From contig NZ_CP021731.1 of assembly GCF_003628555.1 (NCBI RefSeq), positions 1,116,001 through 1,180,000 on the forward strand: a DNA stretch of 64,000 nt, read 5' to 3'. Origin of the DNA: Azoarcus sp. DN11 (GTDB lineage: Bacteria; Pseudomonadota; Gammaproteobacteria; Burkholderiales; Rhodocyclaceae). A program made the position numbers and the translations under genes. How positions within the stretch are numbered: position 1 is the stretch's first letter; each line of letters opens with the position of its first letter. Shown one piece after another: positions 27,635 through 39,227 of this stretch. The notes beneath the pieces were generated by a model that had not been told where the DNA came from, ran no database searches, and worked only from the letters and a program-made list of their open reading frames with translations.

Positions 27635-28699
27635 TTAGCGGACGACCTGAGTGAGTTCGCCCGACTTGTAGCGCGCGGCGATCTTCTCCAGCGCCACCGG
27701 CTTGATGCGGCTCGCCTGGCCAGCGCAGCCGAAGGCCTCGAAGCGCGCCTTGCACACCCGCTTGGCGGCTTCGCGGGCGGGCTTGAGGAATTCGCGCGGA
27801 TCGAACTTCGACGGGTTCTCGAACAGGAACTTGCGGATCGCGCCGGTCATCGCGAGGCGGATGTCGGTGTCGATGTTGATCTTGCGCACGCCGAACTTGA
27901 TCGCGGTCTGGATCTCCTCGACCGGCACGCCGTAGGTCTCCTTCATGTCGCCGCCGTACTGGCGGATGATTTCGAGGAGCTCCTGCGGCACGCTCGACGA
28001 GCCGTGCATCACCAGGTGGGTGTTCGGCAGGCGCGCATGGATCGCCTTCACGCGCTCGATCGCGAGGATGTCGCCGGTCGGCTTGCGCGTGAACTTGTAG
28101 GCGCCGTGGCTCGTGCCGATGGCGATCGCGAGCGCGTCGCAGTCGGTCTGCTTGACGAAATCGGCAGCCTGATCCGGGTCGGTCAGCAGCATCGAGTGGT
28201 CGAGCGTGCCTTCGGCGCCGACGCCATCCTCCTCGCCGGCCTGGCCGGTCTCGAGCGAGCCGAGGCAGCCCAGTTCGGCCTCGACGGTGACGCCGATCGC
28301 GTGCGAGAACTTCACCACCTCGCGGCTCACGGCGACGTTGTATTCATACGAGGACGGAGTCTTGCCGTCTTCCATCAGCGAGCCATCCATCATCACGCTG
28401 GAGAAACCCGAGCGGATTGCGCCCATGCAGATCGCGGGCGACTGGCCGTGGTCCTGGTGCATCACGACGGGAATCTGCGGATAGGCTTCGACGGCGGCGT
28501 CGATCAGATGGCGCAGAAAGGCTTCGCCGGCGTATTTGCGGGCGCCGGCCGAGGCTTGCATGATCACGGGGCTGTCCGCTTCGGCCGCGGCTTCCATGAT
28601 CGCCTGGACCTGCTCGAGGTTGTTGACGTTGAACGCCGGCAAGCCGTAGCCGTTTTCGGCGGCGTGATCGAGCAGCTGGCGCATGGAAACGAGGGGCAT
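27635..28699 (-). CDS. fba: Class II fructose-1,6-bisphosphate aldolase
   Basis: A 354-residue zinc aldolase of the Calvin-cycle subtype (CbbA/FbaA). It opens [20 protein letters not shown]. The zinc histidines are in VMHQDHGQS and VMHGSSSVP, the catalytic loop includes [20 protein letters not shown], and the phosphate-binding region is [20 protein letters not shown]. It cleaves or forms fructose-1,6-bisphosphate and can also condense erythrose-4-phosphate with DHAP. On the minus strand it is last after pyk and bluB, in a neighbourhood with prkB, tkt, gap and pgk. The 152 bases after its stop hold GC-rich hairpins (about 27590-27625) without a T-run. Confidence 0.94.
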   Translation of the reverse strand: MPLVSMRQLLDHAAENGYGLPAFNVNNLEQVQAIMEAAAEADSPVIMQASAGARKYAGEAFLRHLIDAAVEAYPQIPVVMHQDHGQSPAICMGAIRSGFSSVMMDGSLMEDGKTPSSYEYNVAVSREVVKFSHAIGVTVEAELGCLGSLETGQAGEEDGVGAEGTLDHSMLLTDPDQAADFVKQTDCDALAIAIGTSHGAYKFTRKPTGDILAIERVKAIHARLPNTHLVMHGSSSVPQELLEIIRQYGGDMKETYGVPVEEIQTAIKFGVRKINIDTDIRLAMTGAIRKFLFENPSKFDPREFLKPAREAAKRVCKARFEAFGCAGQASRIKPVALEKIAARYKSGELTQVVR

Positions 28700-28834
28700 T
28701 GTCCTTCTCCGGTATCAAGTGCAGGCACGCCAGGCGTGCCGGGTTGCGAATTGGCTCGCATTTTAGCGTTTGTTGGGCGGCGGTGGGTCCGGCGAAGGAA
28801 ACGGGTTGCAACGACCCGCCGCCGCGCCTCGTGC

Positions 28835-29590
28835 TCAGAACGGCAGCAGACCCCGGGCCGCGAGCGCCTGGGCCGCTCGCAGTTCATCGCGCAGCGCTCC
28901 GGCGTCGGCAGCGTCGCCGCCCCAGCCGTCGAAATGCACCAGTTCGTCGAGCGGCAGGCGCTGGCGCCAGCCCGCCGTCTGCAACTCGGGCTGATCGAGG
29001 AAGTGGCTGACATGGCCGATGCACAGGTAGGCGACAGGCATGACGCGTTCGGGCAGCGACAGGATCTCGCGGATCGCCGACTGACGGAAGATGCTCACCC
29101 AGCCGACGCCCAGCCCCTCGGCGCGGGCGGCGAGCCACAGGTTCTGCACCGCGCACACCGAGCTGTAGAGGTCCATCGCCTTGATGTGTGTGCGCCCGAT
29201 CACGACCGGGCCGGCGCGGTCGCGGTCGCAGGTGATGCACAGGTTGATCGGCGCCTCGAGGATGCCCTGCAGGCGCAGGCCGGAATAGACTTCGCGCTGC
29301 TTGCCCTCGAACATCTGCGCGGCTTCGGCGTTGGCCGTTGTGAAGGCGTCGTGCACGCGCTGTTTGACGGCCTGGTCGCGCACCAGGACGAAGCTCCACG
29401 GCTGCATGAAGCCGACCGATGGTGCGAAGTGTGCAGCGGTGAGGATGCGCGCGAGCATGTCGTCGGCGACCGGATCGGGCAGGAACTGGCCGCGCACGTC
29501 GCGCCGCGCGAGGATGTTGCGATACACGGCGGCGCGCTCGGCGTCGTCGAAGTGGTGGTGGGCCTGGTGGCCGGGAGCGGCGGTCTTCAT
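28835..29590 (-). CDS. bluB: 5,6-dimethylbenzimidazole synthase
   Basis: A 251-residue nitroreductase-fold flavoprotein that fragments reduced FMN with oxygen to make DMB, the lower ligand of cobalamin. Motifs include the flavin-binding RRDVRGQFLPDPV, SVGFMQPWSFVLVRD, PVVIGRTHIKAMDLYSSVCA and GLGVGWVSIF. The start MKTAAPGHQAHHHFDDAERA is preceded by an untranslated leader that holds a cobalamin riboswitch, so it is the first gene after the switch. That regulation supports BluB over a generic nitroreductase. fba follows 135 bases later. Confidence 0.92.
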   Translation of the reverse strand: MKTAAPGHQAHHHFDDAERAAVYRNILARRDVRGQFLPDPVADDMLARILTAAHFAPSVGFMQPWSFVLVRDQAVKQRVHDAFTTANAEAAQMFEGKQREVYSGLRLQGILEAPINLCITCDRDRAGPVVIGRTHIKAMDLYSSVCAVQNLWLAARAEGLGVGWVSIFRQSAIREILSLPERVMPVAYLCIGHVSHFLDQPELQTAGWRQRLPLDELVHFDGWGGDAADAGALRDELRAAQALAARGLLPF

Positions 29591-29644
29591 CGATTCCCCT
29601 TGTGAAGAGCAATGGACGGCGAACGGACCAGTTCGCCGCTGATC

Positions 29645-29835
29645 TGCCTCCCGGCCGGTCTTCTGACTCGGGTTCGTCCCGTGCCGCGCCTTCCCGACCC
29701 GGAGGGCCAGTGGCATCTTGCGGCGGCGGTCCCCCTCACAGCGTTGGGCACGTCGCGGAATCGGCTCCCCCGGAGGGTGCCTCACCGCATTCCCGATTCT
29801 CCCGCGGATCGCGGGCACCGGGAGGCATGGTGTAG
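29645..29835 (-). promoter_or_regulatory. Cobalamin riboswitch upstream of bluB
   Basis: Read on the minus strand, the leader has the hallmarks of the AdoCbl riboswitch in order: a GGTGCC-type 5' element, a GAATCGGGAATGCGGTGA core (29780-29799), the B12-box GCCACTGG (29707-29714) followed by GGGAAGGCG, and GTCAGAAGACCGGCC (29653-29667) with the closing GGGAGG. The bluB start lies about 55 bases further on. High B12 would be expected to repress bluB. Its 5' end is about 40 bases after the pyk stop. Confidence 0.92.
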
Positions 29836-29873
29836 AGCGCGTGAGTCTAGCAGACTGCGGGCCGCGCGCCGAC

Positions 29874-31322
29874 TTATTGCTCGGTCAGGTGCGGTGCCGG
29901 GTGTTCGCCCACGCGTACGATCTTGAGCGTGTTCGTGCCACCCGAGGCGCCGATCGGTTCGCCGATCGTCAGCACGATGAGATCGCCGCGTTCGACGACG
30001 CCCTGATCGAGCAGGATCTGTTCCGCTTCCCACAGCAGCAGGTCGCGATCCTGGTGCGTCTGCGACATCAGCAGCGGAAAGACCTCGCGGTACAGCGTCA
30101 TCTGGTTGCGCGACTCCGCTTCCGGCGTCAGCGCGTAGATCGGCACGCCGCTGTTGAGGCGGCTCATCCACAGCGCCGTCGAGCCGGTCTGGGTGAGGGA
30201 CGCGATCGCCTTCACCTTCAGGTGCCAGGCGGTCCAGATCGCGGCCATCGCGATCGATTGGTCGATGCGCGTGAACACGCGGTCGAGCACCTCGCGGTCG
30301 AGCGTGACCTCCGCGGACTTCTCGGCCTCGAGGCACACGCGGCTCATCGCCTCGACGACCTCGACCGGATAGTTGCCCGACGCGGTCTCGGCCGACAGCA
30401 TCACGGCATCGGTGCCGTCGAGCACGGCATTGGCGACGTCCGACACCTCGGCGCGCGTGGGCACCGGGCTGCCGATCATCGATTCCATCATCTGCGTTGC
30501 GGTGATCGTGAGCTTGTTACAGTCGCGCGCGGCGCGGATCATCTTCTTCTGCAGCGCCGGCACCGCCGCGTCGCCGACCTCGACCGCGAGGTCGCCGCGC
30601 GCGACCATGATGCCGTCGGAGGCGTCGAGGATCTCGTCGAGGTTGGCGACCGCCTCGGTGCGCTCGATCTTCGCGATCAGCAAGGCGTCGCTGCCGGCGG
30701 CGCGCAGGAGCTGCCGTGCCATGTACATGTCGGCCGCGCTCTTGGGAAAGGAGACGGCGACGAAGTCGACGCCGATGAGGGCAGCGGTCTTGATGTCGTC
30801 CATGTCCTTGGCGGTCAGCGCGGGCGCGGTCAGGCCGCCGCCCTGGCGGTTGATGCCCTTGTTGTTCGACAGCTCGCCGCCGACCCGCACCGTCGTGTGG
30901 ATCTCGGGGCCGGCGACGCGATTGACGACGAGCTTCAGGCGGCCGTCGTCGAGCAGGAGGACGTCGCCCGGCCTGACGTCCTTCGGCAGGTTCTTGTAAT
31001 CGAGGCCGACGCGGGTCGCATCGCCCAGTTCGCAGCGTGCGTCGAGGATGAATTCCGCATCCTTGTGCAGGTGGACGCGGTCGCCGGCGAACTTGCCGAC
31101 GCGAATCTTGGGGCCTTGCAGGTCGGCAAGGATGCCCACCGACCGGCCGGCGCGTTCCGCAGCCTCGCGGACCGCCGCCGCGCGCGCGACGTGATCCTCC
31201 GCCTTTCCGTGCGAGAAATTCATGCGCACGACATCGATCCCGGCATGCACCATGCGTTCCAGGATTTGCGGATCGGTCGAGGCGGGGCCCAGGGTGGCGA
31301 CGATCTTCGTGTGGCGCGGCAT
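29874..31322 (-). CDS. pyk: Pyruvate kinase
   Basis: A 482-residue glycolytic enzyme making pyruvate and ATP from PEP and ADP. The N-terminal RHTKIVATLGPAS is followed by FSHGKAEDH, the GVDFVAVSFPKSA barrel region, the catalytic-lysine segment ALLIAKIERTEAV and the Mg-binding MVARGDLAVEVG. The C-terminal alpha/beta domain ends in IGEPIGASGGTNTLKIV. The length fits bacterial type II Pyk. It is downstream of a divergent Cache protein on the minus strand and upstream of the bluB riboswitch. Confidence 0.95.
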   Translation of the reverse strand: MPRHTKIVATLGPASTDPQILERMVHAGIDVVRMNFSHGKAEDHVARAAAVREAAERAGRSVGILADLQGPKIRVGKFAGDRVHLHKDAEFILDARCELGDATRVGLDYKNLPKDVRPGDVLLLDDGRLKLVVNRVAGPEIHTTVRVGGELSNNKGINRQGGGLTAPALTAKDMDDIKTAALIGVDFVAVSFPKSAADMYMARQLLRAAGSDALLIAKIERTEAVANLDEILDASDGIMVARGDLAVEVGDAAVPALQKKMIRAARDCNKLTITATQMMESMIGSPVPTRAEVSDVANAVLDGTDAVMLSAETASGNYPVEVVEAMSRVCLEAEKSAEVTLDREVLDRVFTRIDQSIAMAAIWTAWHLKVKAIASLTQTGSTALWMSRLNSGVPIYALTPEAESRNQMTLYREVFPLLMSQTHQDRDLLLWEAEQILLDQGVVERGDLIVLTIGEPIGASGGTNTLKIVRVGEHPAPHLTEQ

Positions 31323-31407
31323 GTTGTCTCCGTGTCGATATGCGTCCGAGAACCCGATTCTACCCGTGTGCGCCGTCTGCCGCCGCCCGCGCGGGTTTGC
31401 GCGCCTC

Positions 31408-31434
31408 TCGACAGATGATGTCGCTTCCTATAAT
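31408..31434 (+). promoter_or_regulatory. Sigma70-like promoter of the Cache protein gene
   Basis: A perfect TATAAT (31429-31434) is preceded by TCGACA (31408-31413; 5 of 6 matches to TTGACA) with a 15-base spacer. The -35 overlaps a small palindrome, CGACA-GATGA-TGTCG (31409-31423). The predicted start lies about 30 bases before the ATG at 31473. Confidence 0.55.
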
Positions 31435-31472
31435 TTTGCCTGCATCAATTCAATCACGGACTCGCGAACGCC

Positions 31473-32348
31473 ATGAAACTCGTCCCCGTCGCTTCGTTGT
31501 GCACGCTCGTCATGTTGACGCAGCCGGTTCTTGCGGCCGATCCGGCTCCTGCGAACCCGCTCGGCGGACTCGTGTTGCGCGCCGATGAGAATCGCAGCGC
31601 GAACCTGCTCGACAAGGCGGTGGCGCGCTTCCGCAAGGTCGGCGATGCGGCGTTCGACGAATTCAACCGCGCGTCGCAGTTCCGGGACCGCGAGCTTTAC
31701 GTGTACGCGCTCGCCACGGATGGCACCCTGCTCGCAAGCGGCGGCTCCTCGGCGGCGCTGGTCGGGCGCAATGTCGCGACCATGCGGGATGCCGCCGGCA
31801 AGCCCTTCTTCCGCGAGATGCTCGACATCGCGGCGAAAAGCGGCGAGGGGCGCGTGGAATATCGCTGGCTGAATCGTGAAGACAATCGCGAGGAGCCGAA
31901 GGTGACGCTGTTCCGCAAGGTCGGCGAGCGCATCATCGCGGTCGGCTATTACGTGCCGCGTGCCACCCCGGCGCAGGCGAAGGATCTGCTGGAGCGCGCC
32001 GTCGCGGCAGTGAAGGAGAAGGGGACGCAGACCGCGCTCGCCGCCTTCAACGCACTCGACGGCGGTTTCGTGCAGGACGACCTCTACGTGTTCGCGATCG
32101 ATCTCGAGTCGCAGCGTTTCCTCGCGCACGGCGCAATCCCGAAGCTGGTCGGCAGCGAGGGCCGCACGGTGCGGGATCCCAAGGGCAAGGCGATCGTCGC
32201 CGACATGGTGAACATCGCCAGCCGCAAGGGGGAGGGCGAACTCGACTACGCCTGGCGCAACCCGGTCACCGACAAGCTGGAGACCAAGCATTCATTCATC
32301 CGACGCGTCGACGGCATGCTGGTCGGTGTCGGCTATTACACTCGCTGA
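31473..32348 (+). CDS. Secreted protein with two tandem Cache domains
   Basis: A 291-residue protein with a signal peptide (MKLVPVASLCTLVMLTQPVL, cleavage after AA) and no further membrane segment or output domain. It contains two similar single-Cache (sCache_2-like) units. The first is about residues 42-160 (LYVYALATDGTLLASGGSSA ... RIIAVGYYV). The second is about 165-291 (LYVFAIDLESQRFLAHGAIP ... GMLVGVGYY). Each has the PFF/FRRV-type strands and a terminal VGYY. Such free periplasmic ligand-binding proteins may act with a separate receptor. It splits the pgk-pyk part of the Calvin cluster on the opposite strand. Confidence 0.8.
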   Translation: MKLVPVASLCTLVMLTQPVLAADPAPANPLGGLVLRADENRSANLLDKAVARFRKVGDAAFDEFNRASQFRDRELYVYALATDGTLLASGGSSAALVGRNVATMRDAAGKPFFREMLDIAAKSGEGRVEYRWLNREDNREEPKVTLFRKVGERIIAVGYYVPRATPAQAKDLLERAVAAVKEKGTQTALAAFNALDGGFVQDDLYVFAIDLESQRFLAHGAIPKLVGSEGRTVRDPKGKAIVADMVNIASRKGEGELDYAWRNPVTDKLETKHSFIRRVDGMLVGVGYYTR

Positions 32349-32461
32349 CGTGCCCGGTTGACCTCCGACAATATCCCGCGGGGGCCGATCCGCGAGAATG
32401 CAGCGCCGACGGACTCCGTGCCGTCTGACGAAACGTTCACTCTCCGAAGGATGAAGCGCCG

Positions 32462-32710
32462 ATGATCGACGACGTTACCCGCTCCCTGCTCGACAGCCTG
32501 CCGCGCGGCGGCCGCTACGACCTTTCGGTCGCGCACGATCCCGCGAGCGACCTGCACGCGCTGACCATCGTGATCGACGGCGAGACGTTCCAGCCGGGAA
32601 TCGGATACGAGAGCAGCGACGATTTCGAGTTCGACCGTGATCAGATCGCAGCGTATCTCGTCACGCGCAAGCAGAAGTGCGGTGGCTGCGGGAGCTGCAG
32701 CTGCGGTTGA
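32462..32710 (+). CDS. Small hypothetical protein with Cys-rich tail
   Basis: An 82-residue protein that I do not recognise. The body (MIDDVTRSLLDSLPRGGRYD through FDRDQIAAYLVTRK) reads as a small alpha/beta fold with acidic stretches. The C-terminus is KCGGCGSCSCG, four cysteines in ten residues, suggesting metal binding or redox activity. A GAAGGA site lies before the ATG. It is 113 bases after the Cache gene and is followed by a perfect terminator palindrome, so it ends a plus-strand unit. Confidence 0.65.
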   Translation: MIDDVTRSLLDSLPRGGRYDLSVAHDPASDLHALTIVIDGETFQPGIGYESSDDFEFDRDQIAAYLVTRKQKCGGCGSCSCG

Positions 32711-32735
32711 GCGTCCGCTCGGATCCTTCCAGCAA

Positions 32736-32769
32736 ATGAAAACGGCCACCGCGGGGTGGCCGTTTTCAT
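32736..32769. terminator. Perfect bidirectional terminator hairpin
   Basis: ATGAAAACGGCCACC and its exact complement GGTGGCCGTTTTCAT flank a GCGG loop: a 15-base perfect stem with T-runs for both directions. It lies between the small plus-strand gene and the end of pgk (32808) and should terminate both. Confidence 0.85.
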
Positions 32770-32807
32770 GGTGGCCCGGTGTTGCCGGGCCTGCTGCGAG
32801 GGTTTCT

Positions 32808-33992
32808 TCAGTCGTTGAAGCGCTTTTCCAGCGCCGCGATCGCCGGCAGGGTCTTGCCTTCGAGGAACTCGAGGAAGGCACCGCCGCCGGTCGAGATGTA
32901 GCCGACATCCTGGGCGATGTGGAACTTCGCGATCGCTGCCAGCGTGTCGCCGCCACCGGCGATGCAGAAGGCGTCGGAATGGGCGATCGCCGAGGCCATC
33001 ATCTTCGTGCCGCCGGCGAACTGGTTGTGCTCGAACACGCCGACCGGGCCGTTCCAGACGATGGTGCCGGCGTGGGCGATGATCTCGGCGAGCTTCGCCG
33101 AAGTCTTCGGGCCGACGTCGAGGATGCGGTCGTGCGCGCCGACTTCGTCGACCGGGATGCGGTTCGCGCGGGCGAGCGCGGAGACTTCGTCGGCGACGAC
33201 GACGTCGACCGGCAGCGGCACTTCGGCGCCGCGGGCCTTCATGATGTCCATGACGGCCTGCGCTTCCTTGACCAGTTCCGGCTCGGCGAGCGAGTCGCCG
33301 ATGCGGTGGCCCGAGGCGAGCAGGAAGGTGTTGGCGATGCCGCCGCCGACGATCAGCTGGTCGACCTTCTGCGCGAGGGTCTTGAGGATGGTCAGCTTGC
33401 TCGACACCTTGGCGCCGCCGACAATCGCGACGAGGGGGCGTGCCGGGGTCTCGGTGGCCTTCGTGAGCGCGTCGATCTCGGCGCCCATCAGCATGCCGGC
33501 GCAGGCGACCGGGGCGAAGCGGGCGATGCCGTGGGTCGTCGCCTCGGCGCGGTGCGCGGTGCCGAACGCGTCGTTCACGTAGACGTCGCACAGCGCGGCC
33601 ATCTTCTTCGATAGTTCCTCGTTGTCCTTCTTCTCGCCCTTGTTGCAGCGGCAGTTCTCGAGCAGGACGACTTCACCGGGTTTCACTTCGAAGCCGCCAT
33701 CGACCCAGTCGCGGATCAGGCGCACGGGTTTGCCCAGCAACTCGCCCAGGCGCACGGCGATCGGCGCGAGCGTGTCTTCGGCACGGCATTCGCCTTCGGT
33801 CGGACGGCCCAGGTGCGAGGTGATCATCACCGCCGCGCCGTTGTCGAGGCAGTATTTGATCGACGGCAGCGACGCGCGGATGCGGGTGTCCTCGACGATG
33901 TTGCCGGCTTCGTCCTGCGGCACGTTGAGGTCGGCGCGGATGAAGACGCGCTTGCCGGCGACGGTGAGCTCGGCGAGTTTCTTGACTTGCAT
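32808..33992 (-). CDS. pgk: Phosphoglycerate kinase
   Basis: A 394-residue two-domain kinase that interconverts 1,3-bisphosphoglycerate and 3-phosphoglycerate. N-terminal substrate residues appear in [15 protein letters not shown] and [12 protein letters not shown]. The nucleotide domain has [26 protein letters not shown] and the C-terminal [12 protein letters not shown] and [19 protein letters not shown]. It follows gap after 65 bases that contain a weak terminator. It serves glycolysis and the Calvin cycle. Confidence 0.96.
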   Translation of the reverse strand: MQVKKLAELTVAGKRVFIRADLNVPQDEAGNIVEDTRIRASLPSIKYCLDNGAAVMITSHLGRPTEGECRAEDTLAPIAVRLGELLGKPVRLIRDWVDGGFEVKPGEVVLLENCRCNKGEKKDNEELSKKMAALCDVYVNDAFGTAHRAEATTHGIARFAPVACAGMLMGAEIDALTKATETPARPLVAIVGGAKVSSKLTILKTLAQKVDQLIVGGGIANTFLLASGHRIGDSLAEPELVKEAQAVMDIMKARGAEVPLPVDVVVADEVSALARANRIPVDEVGAHDRILDVGPKTSAKLAEIIAHAGTIVWNGPVGVFEHNQFAGGTKMMASAIAHSDAFCIAGGGDTLAAIAKFHIAQDVGYISTGGGAFLEFLEGKTLPAIAALEKRFND

Positions 33993-34010
33993 GGATTCCT
34001 TCCCGATGTG

Positions 34011-34034
34011 AAAACGCCCCGCTGGGCAGGGCGT
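34011..34034 (-). terminator. Weak intrinsic terminator or attenuator between gap and pgk
   Basis: On the minus strand ACGCCC-TGCCCAGCGG-GGGCGT-type pairing is followed by TTTTCAC. The stem is six base pairs. It could lower pgk transcription relative to the upstream prkB-tkt-gap genes. Confidence 0.45.
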
Positions 34035-34057
34035 CGGATTGCGATGGCGCGGGCGTA

Positions 34058-35074
<1,017 letters not shown>

Positions 35075-35177
35075 CGAGGATTCTCCCGGAGCAATGATAC
35101 GAACAGCACAATCTCAATCTGACAGCCGGCGCCGCGGACTGCCGGCGCCGACTGCGCCGGGAGCGCGGCGACGACGC

Positions 35178-37211
<2,034 letters not shown>

Positions 37212-37356
37212 GGATCTCTCGGGCCTTTGGCTGGCTTGGAAAAGGCCGGATTATCGCCGAAAACCGGGGGGCTTGGGTAGCGCCTGGTGCGCTGCAAAAT
37301 GCGCCAAGTGCCTGCTTGCTCAGGCCAAATGCGGGCGGGCTGCGGCCCGGCCGCCC

Positions 37357-38232
37357 TCAGTTCGCGTCGCGCCGGCGCTGCATCAGCTTCCAGATCAGCG
37401 GGGTGAGGATGAGCTGCATCGCGAGGTCGAGCTTGCCGCCGGGGATCACGATGCTGTTCGCGCGCGACATGAAGGCGTCGTGGATCATGCGCAGCAGGTA
37501 GGGGAAGTCGACGCCGCGCGGGTCCTTGAAGCGGATCACGACCATCGACTCGTCGAGCGATGGCACTTCGCGCGCGATGAAGGGGTTGGAGGTGTCGACG
37601 ACCGGCACGCGCTGGAAGTTGATGTGCGTGCGCGAGAACTGCGGGACGATGTAGTGGACGTAGTCGTACATGCGCCGCAGGATCGTATCCTGCACCGCTT
37701 CCTTCGAATAGCCGCGCACGCGCGTGTCGCGGTGCAGCTTCTGGATCCACTCCAGGTTGATTGTCGGCGCGACGCCGATCAGCAGGTCGACATGGCGCGC
37801 GACGTCAACCTTGTCCGTCACCAGCGCGCCGTGCAGTCCCTCGTAGAACAGGCAGTCGGTGCCGACGGGCAGGTCTTCCCAGTCCGAAAAGCTGCCCATC
37901 GGCAGGCCGGTGCGCGCCGCGCGTTCGGCGTCGTGAATGTAGCTGCGGTGCCGCCCGGTCGCCGATTTGCCGTAGGCGCGGAACAGGGCCTCCAACTCCT
38001 CGAGGAGGTTCGCCTCGGGGCCGAAATGGCTGATGCCGCGCTGCCCCGCACGTTCGGCTTGTTCGATCAGCCTCGTCATCTCGTCGCGTGTGTAGCGGTG
38101 GAAGCTGTCGCCCTCGACGATCGCCGCATTCACGTTCTCGCGATGGAAGATCGCCTCGAAGGTGTCCTTGACCGTCGTGGTGCCGGCGCCCGAGGAGCCG
38201 GTGACGGCGATGATGGGATGTTTGGTCGACAT
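37357..38232 (-). CDS. prkB: Phosphoribulokinase
   Basis: A 291-residue kinase of the proteobacterial class I type, which phosphorylates ribulose-5-phosphate to the RuBisCO substrate. The P-loop is AVTGSSGAGTTTVKDTF. Further conserved segments are EGDSFHRYTRDEM, HFGPEANLLEELEALF, LFYEGLHGALV and the C-terminal SIVIPGGKLDLAMQLILTPL. This is the diagnostic Calvin-Benson gene of the region. RuBisCO is not in the window, so full autotrophy cannot be asserted from here. It is 45 bases downstream of an IMPase-like gene. Confidence 0.93.
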   Translation of the reverse strand: MSTKHPIIAVTGSSGAGTTTVKDTFEAIFHRENVNAAIVEGDSFHRYTRDEMTRLIEQAERAGQRGISHFGPEANLLEELEALFRAYGKSATGRHRSYIHDAERAARTGLPMGSFSDWEDLPVGTDCLFYEGLHGALVTDKVDVARHVDLLIGVAPTINLEWIQKLHRDTRVRGYSKEAVQDTILRRMYDYVHYIVPQFSRTHINFQRVPVVDTSNPFIAREVPSLDESMVVIRFKDPRGVDFPYLLRMIHDAFMSRANSIVIPGGKLDLAMQLILTPLIWKLMQRRRDAN

Positions 38233-38277
38233 GGTGTGTGCCGTTGCGGGACGAAAAAAGGTGCGGGCAGGCCGGGC

Positions 38278-39087
38278 TCAGGAGTGCGCGCTGACCCAGC
38301 TGCGCCACTCGGCGAACAGCGTGGGGCTCGCCGCCGCGATCACGCCGCGCTTGATCGATGGTCCCGCGATCAACGACCCGCCGTCGAGTGCCGCGGCCTG
38401 CCCGCCGGCCTCTTGCAGGATCAGTTTTCCCGCGGCGTAGTCCCACAGCATCTGCCCGCCATGCACGTAGACGTCGAGGCGTCCGGCGGCGACGAAGCAC
38501 CACTCGAGCGCGCTGGAGCCGAAATTGCGTTGCGAGAAGTACGGCGGCCGCACGGCGAGTTCGTCGCCGAGGTGGTGGCTGATGCGCTTGAAGTCGATGC
38601 CGGCGACGGCATCCGGAAGCCGCGCTGCTGCCGACCGCAGCGGAAGGGGTACGCCGTTCAGGAACGCGCCGGCGCCCTGGGCCGCATAGAAGGACTCGTC
38701 CGTGACCGGGTTGTACACGACGCCGAAGCGCGGCTCGTGATTGACCAGGTAGGCGATCGAGACGGCGAAGAAGGGAATGCCGTTGGCGAAGTTCGTCGTG
38801 CCGTCGATCGGGTCGATGCACCAGAGTCCGCGCCGCCCGTCGCTCCACAGGTGCGCCTGTTCGGCCGCGCTCATCTCCTCGCCGAGCACGGGACCGGGCG
38901 CAAGCCGCGGCAGTTCTTCGGCAAAGCGGCGCTGCGATTCGAGGTCGGCTTCCGTGAACAGCGTTCCGTCGGCCTTGCGGTTGCGGGCTGTCTTGAGATA
39001 GCGCGGCAGGATCACCTCGCGTGCGACGTCACGCGCCAGCGATTCGAGCGCGCGCGCCTTCGCGAGCCGTTGGGCGGCGTTCGGCAT
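38278..39087 (-). CDS. Inositol-monophosphatase-family phosphatase
   Basis: A 269-residue Mg-dependent sugar phosphatase. The metal-binding core is CIDPIDGTTNFANGIPFFAV, with upstream GEE (VLGEEMSAAEQ) and the second motif LWDYAAGKLILQEAGG. The family includes inositol, histidinol, 3'-phosphoadenosine and fructose/sedoheptulose bisphosphatases. Motifs do not separate these. Its place directly upstream of prkB makes a bisphosphatase role conceivable. The start MPNAAQRLAKARALESLARD fits; an in-frame ATG at 39207 would overlap the rsmE promoter region. Confidence 0.8.
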   Translation of the reverse strand: MPNAAQRLAKARALESLARDVAREVILPRYLKTARNRKADGTLFTEADLESQRRFAEELPRLAPGPVLGEEMSAAEQAHLWSDGRRGLWCIDPIDGTTNFANGIPFFAVSIAYLVNHEPRFGVVYNPVTDESFYAAQGAGAFLNGVPLPLRSAAARLPDAVAGIDFKRISHHLGDELAVRPPYFSQRNFGSSALEWCFVAAGRLDVYVHGGQMLWDYAAGKLILQEAGGQAAALDGGSLIAGPSIKRGVIAAASPTLFAEWRSWVSAHS

Positions 39088-39213
39088 CAGCGGGCCCCCG
39101 AGGGAAGGGGGCGCCGAAACGATGTTTCGCGCGCGGGGCCGGGGGGCGGGGTGTCGGGAACGCTGGAAATCATGGCCGGACCGGACGAGGGCCTCGCGAG
39201 AATGCACTGTCCT

Positions 39214-39219
39214 TATAAT
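39214..39219 (+). promoter_or_regulatory. Perfect -10 box directly before rsmE
   Basis: TATAAT lies only eight bases before the rsmE ATG (39228), with no Shine-Dalgarno sequence between. Transcription would start at or within two or three bases of the ATG, suggesting a leaderless or very short-leader mRNA. No clear -35 is present. Confidence 0.45.
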
Positions 39220-39227
39220 ACACCACG

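Noticed and set aside
28835..29590. Generic nitroreductase instead of BluB
   Set aside because: The cobalamin riboswitch immediately upstream and the family-specific segments favour BluB.
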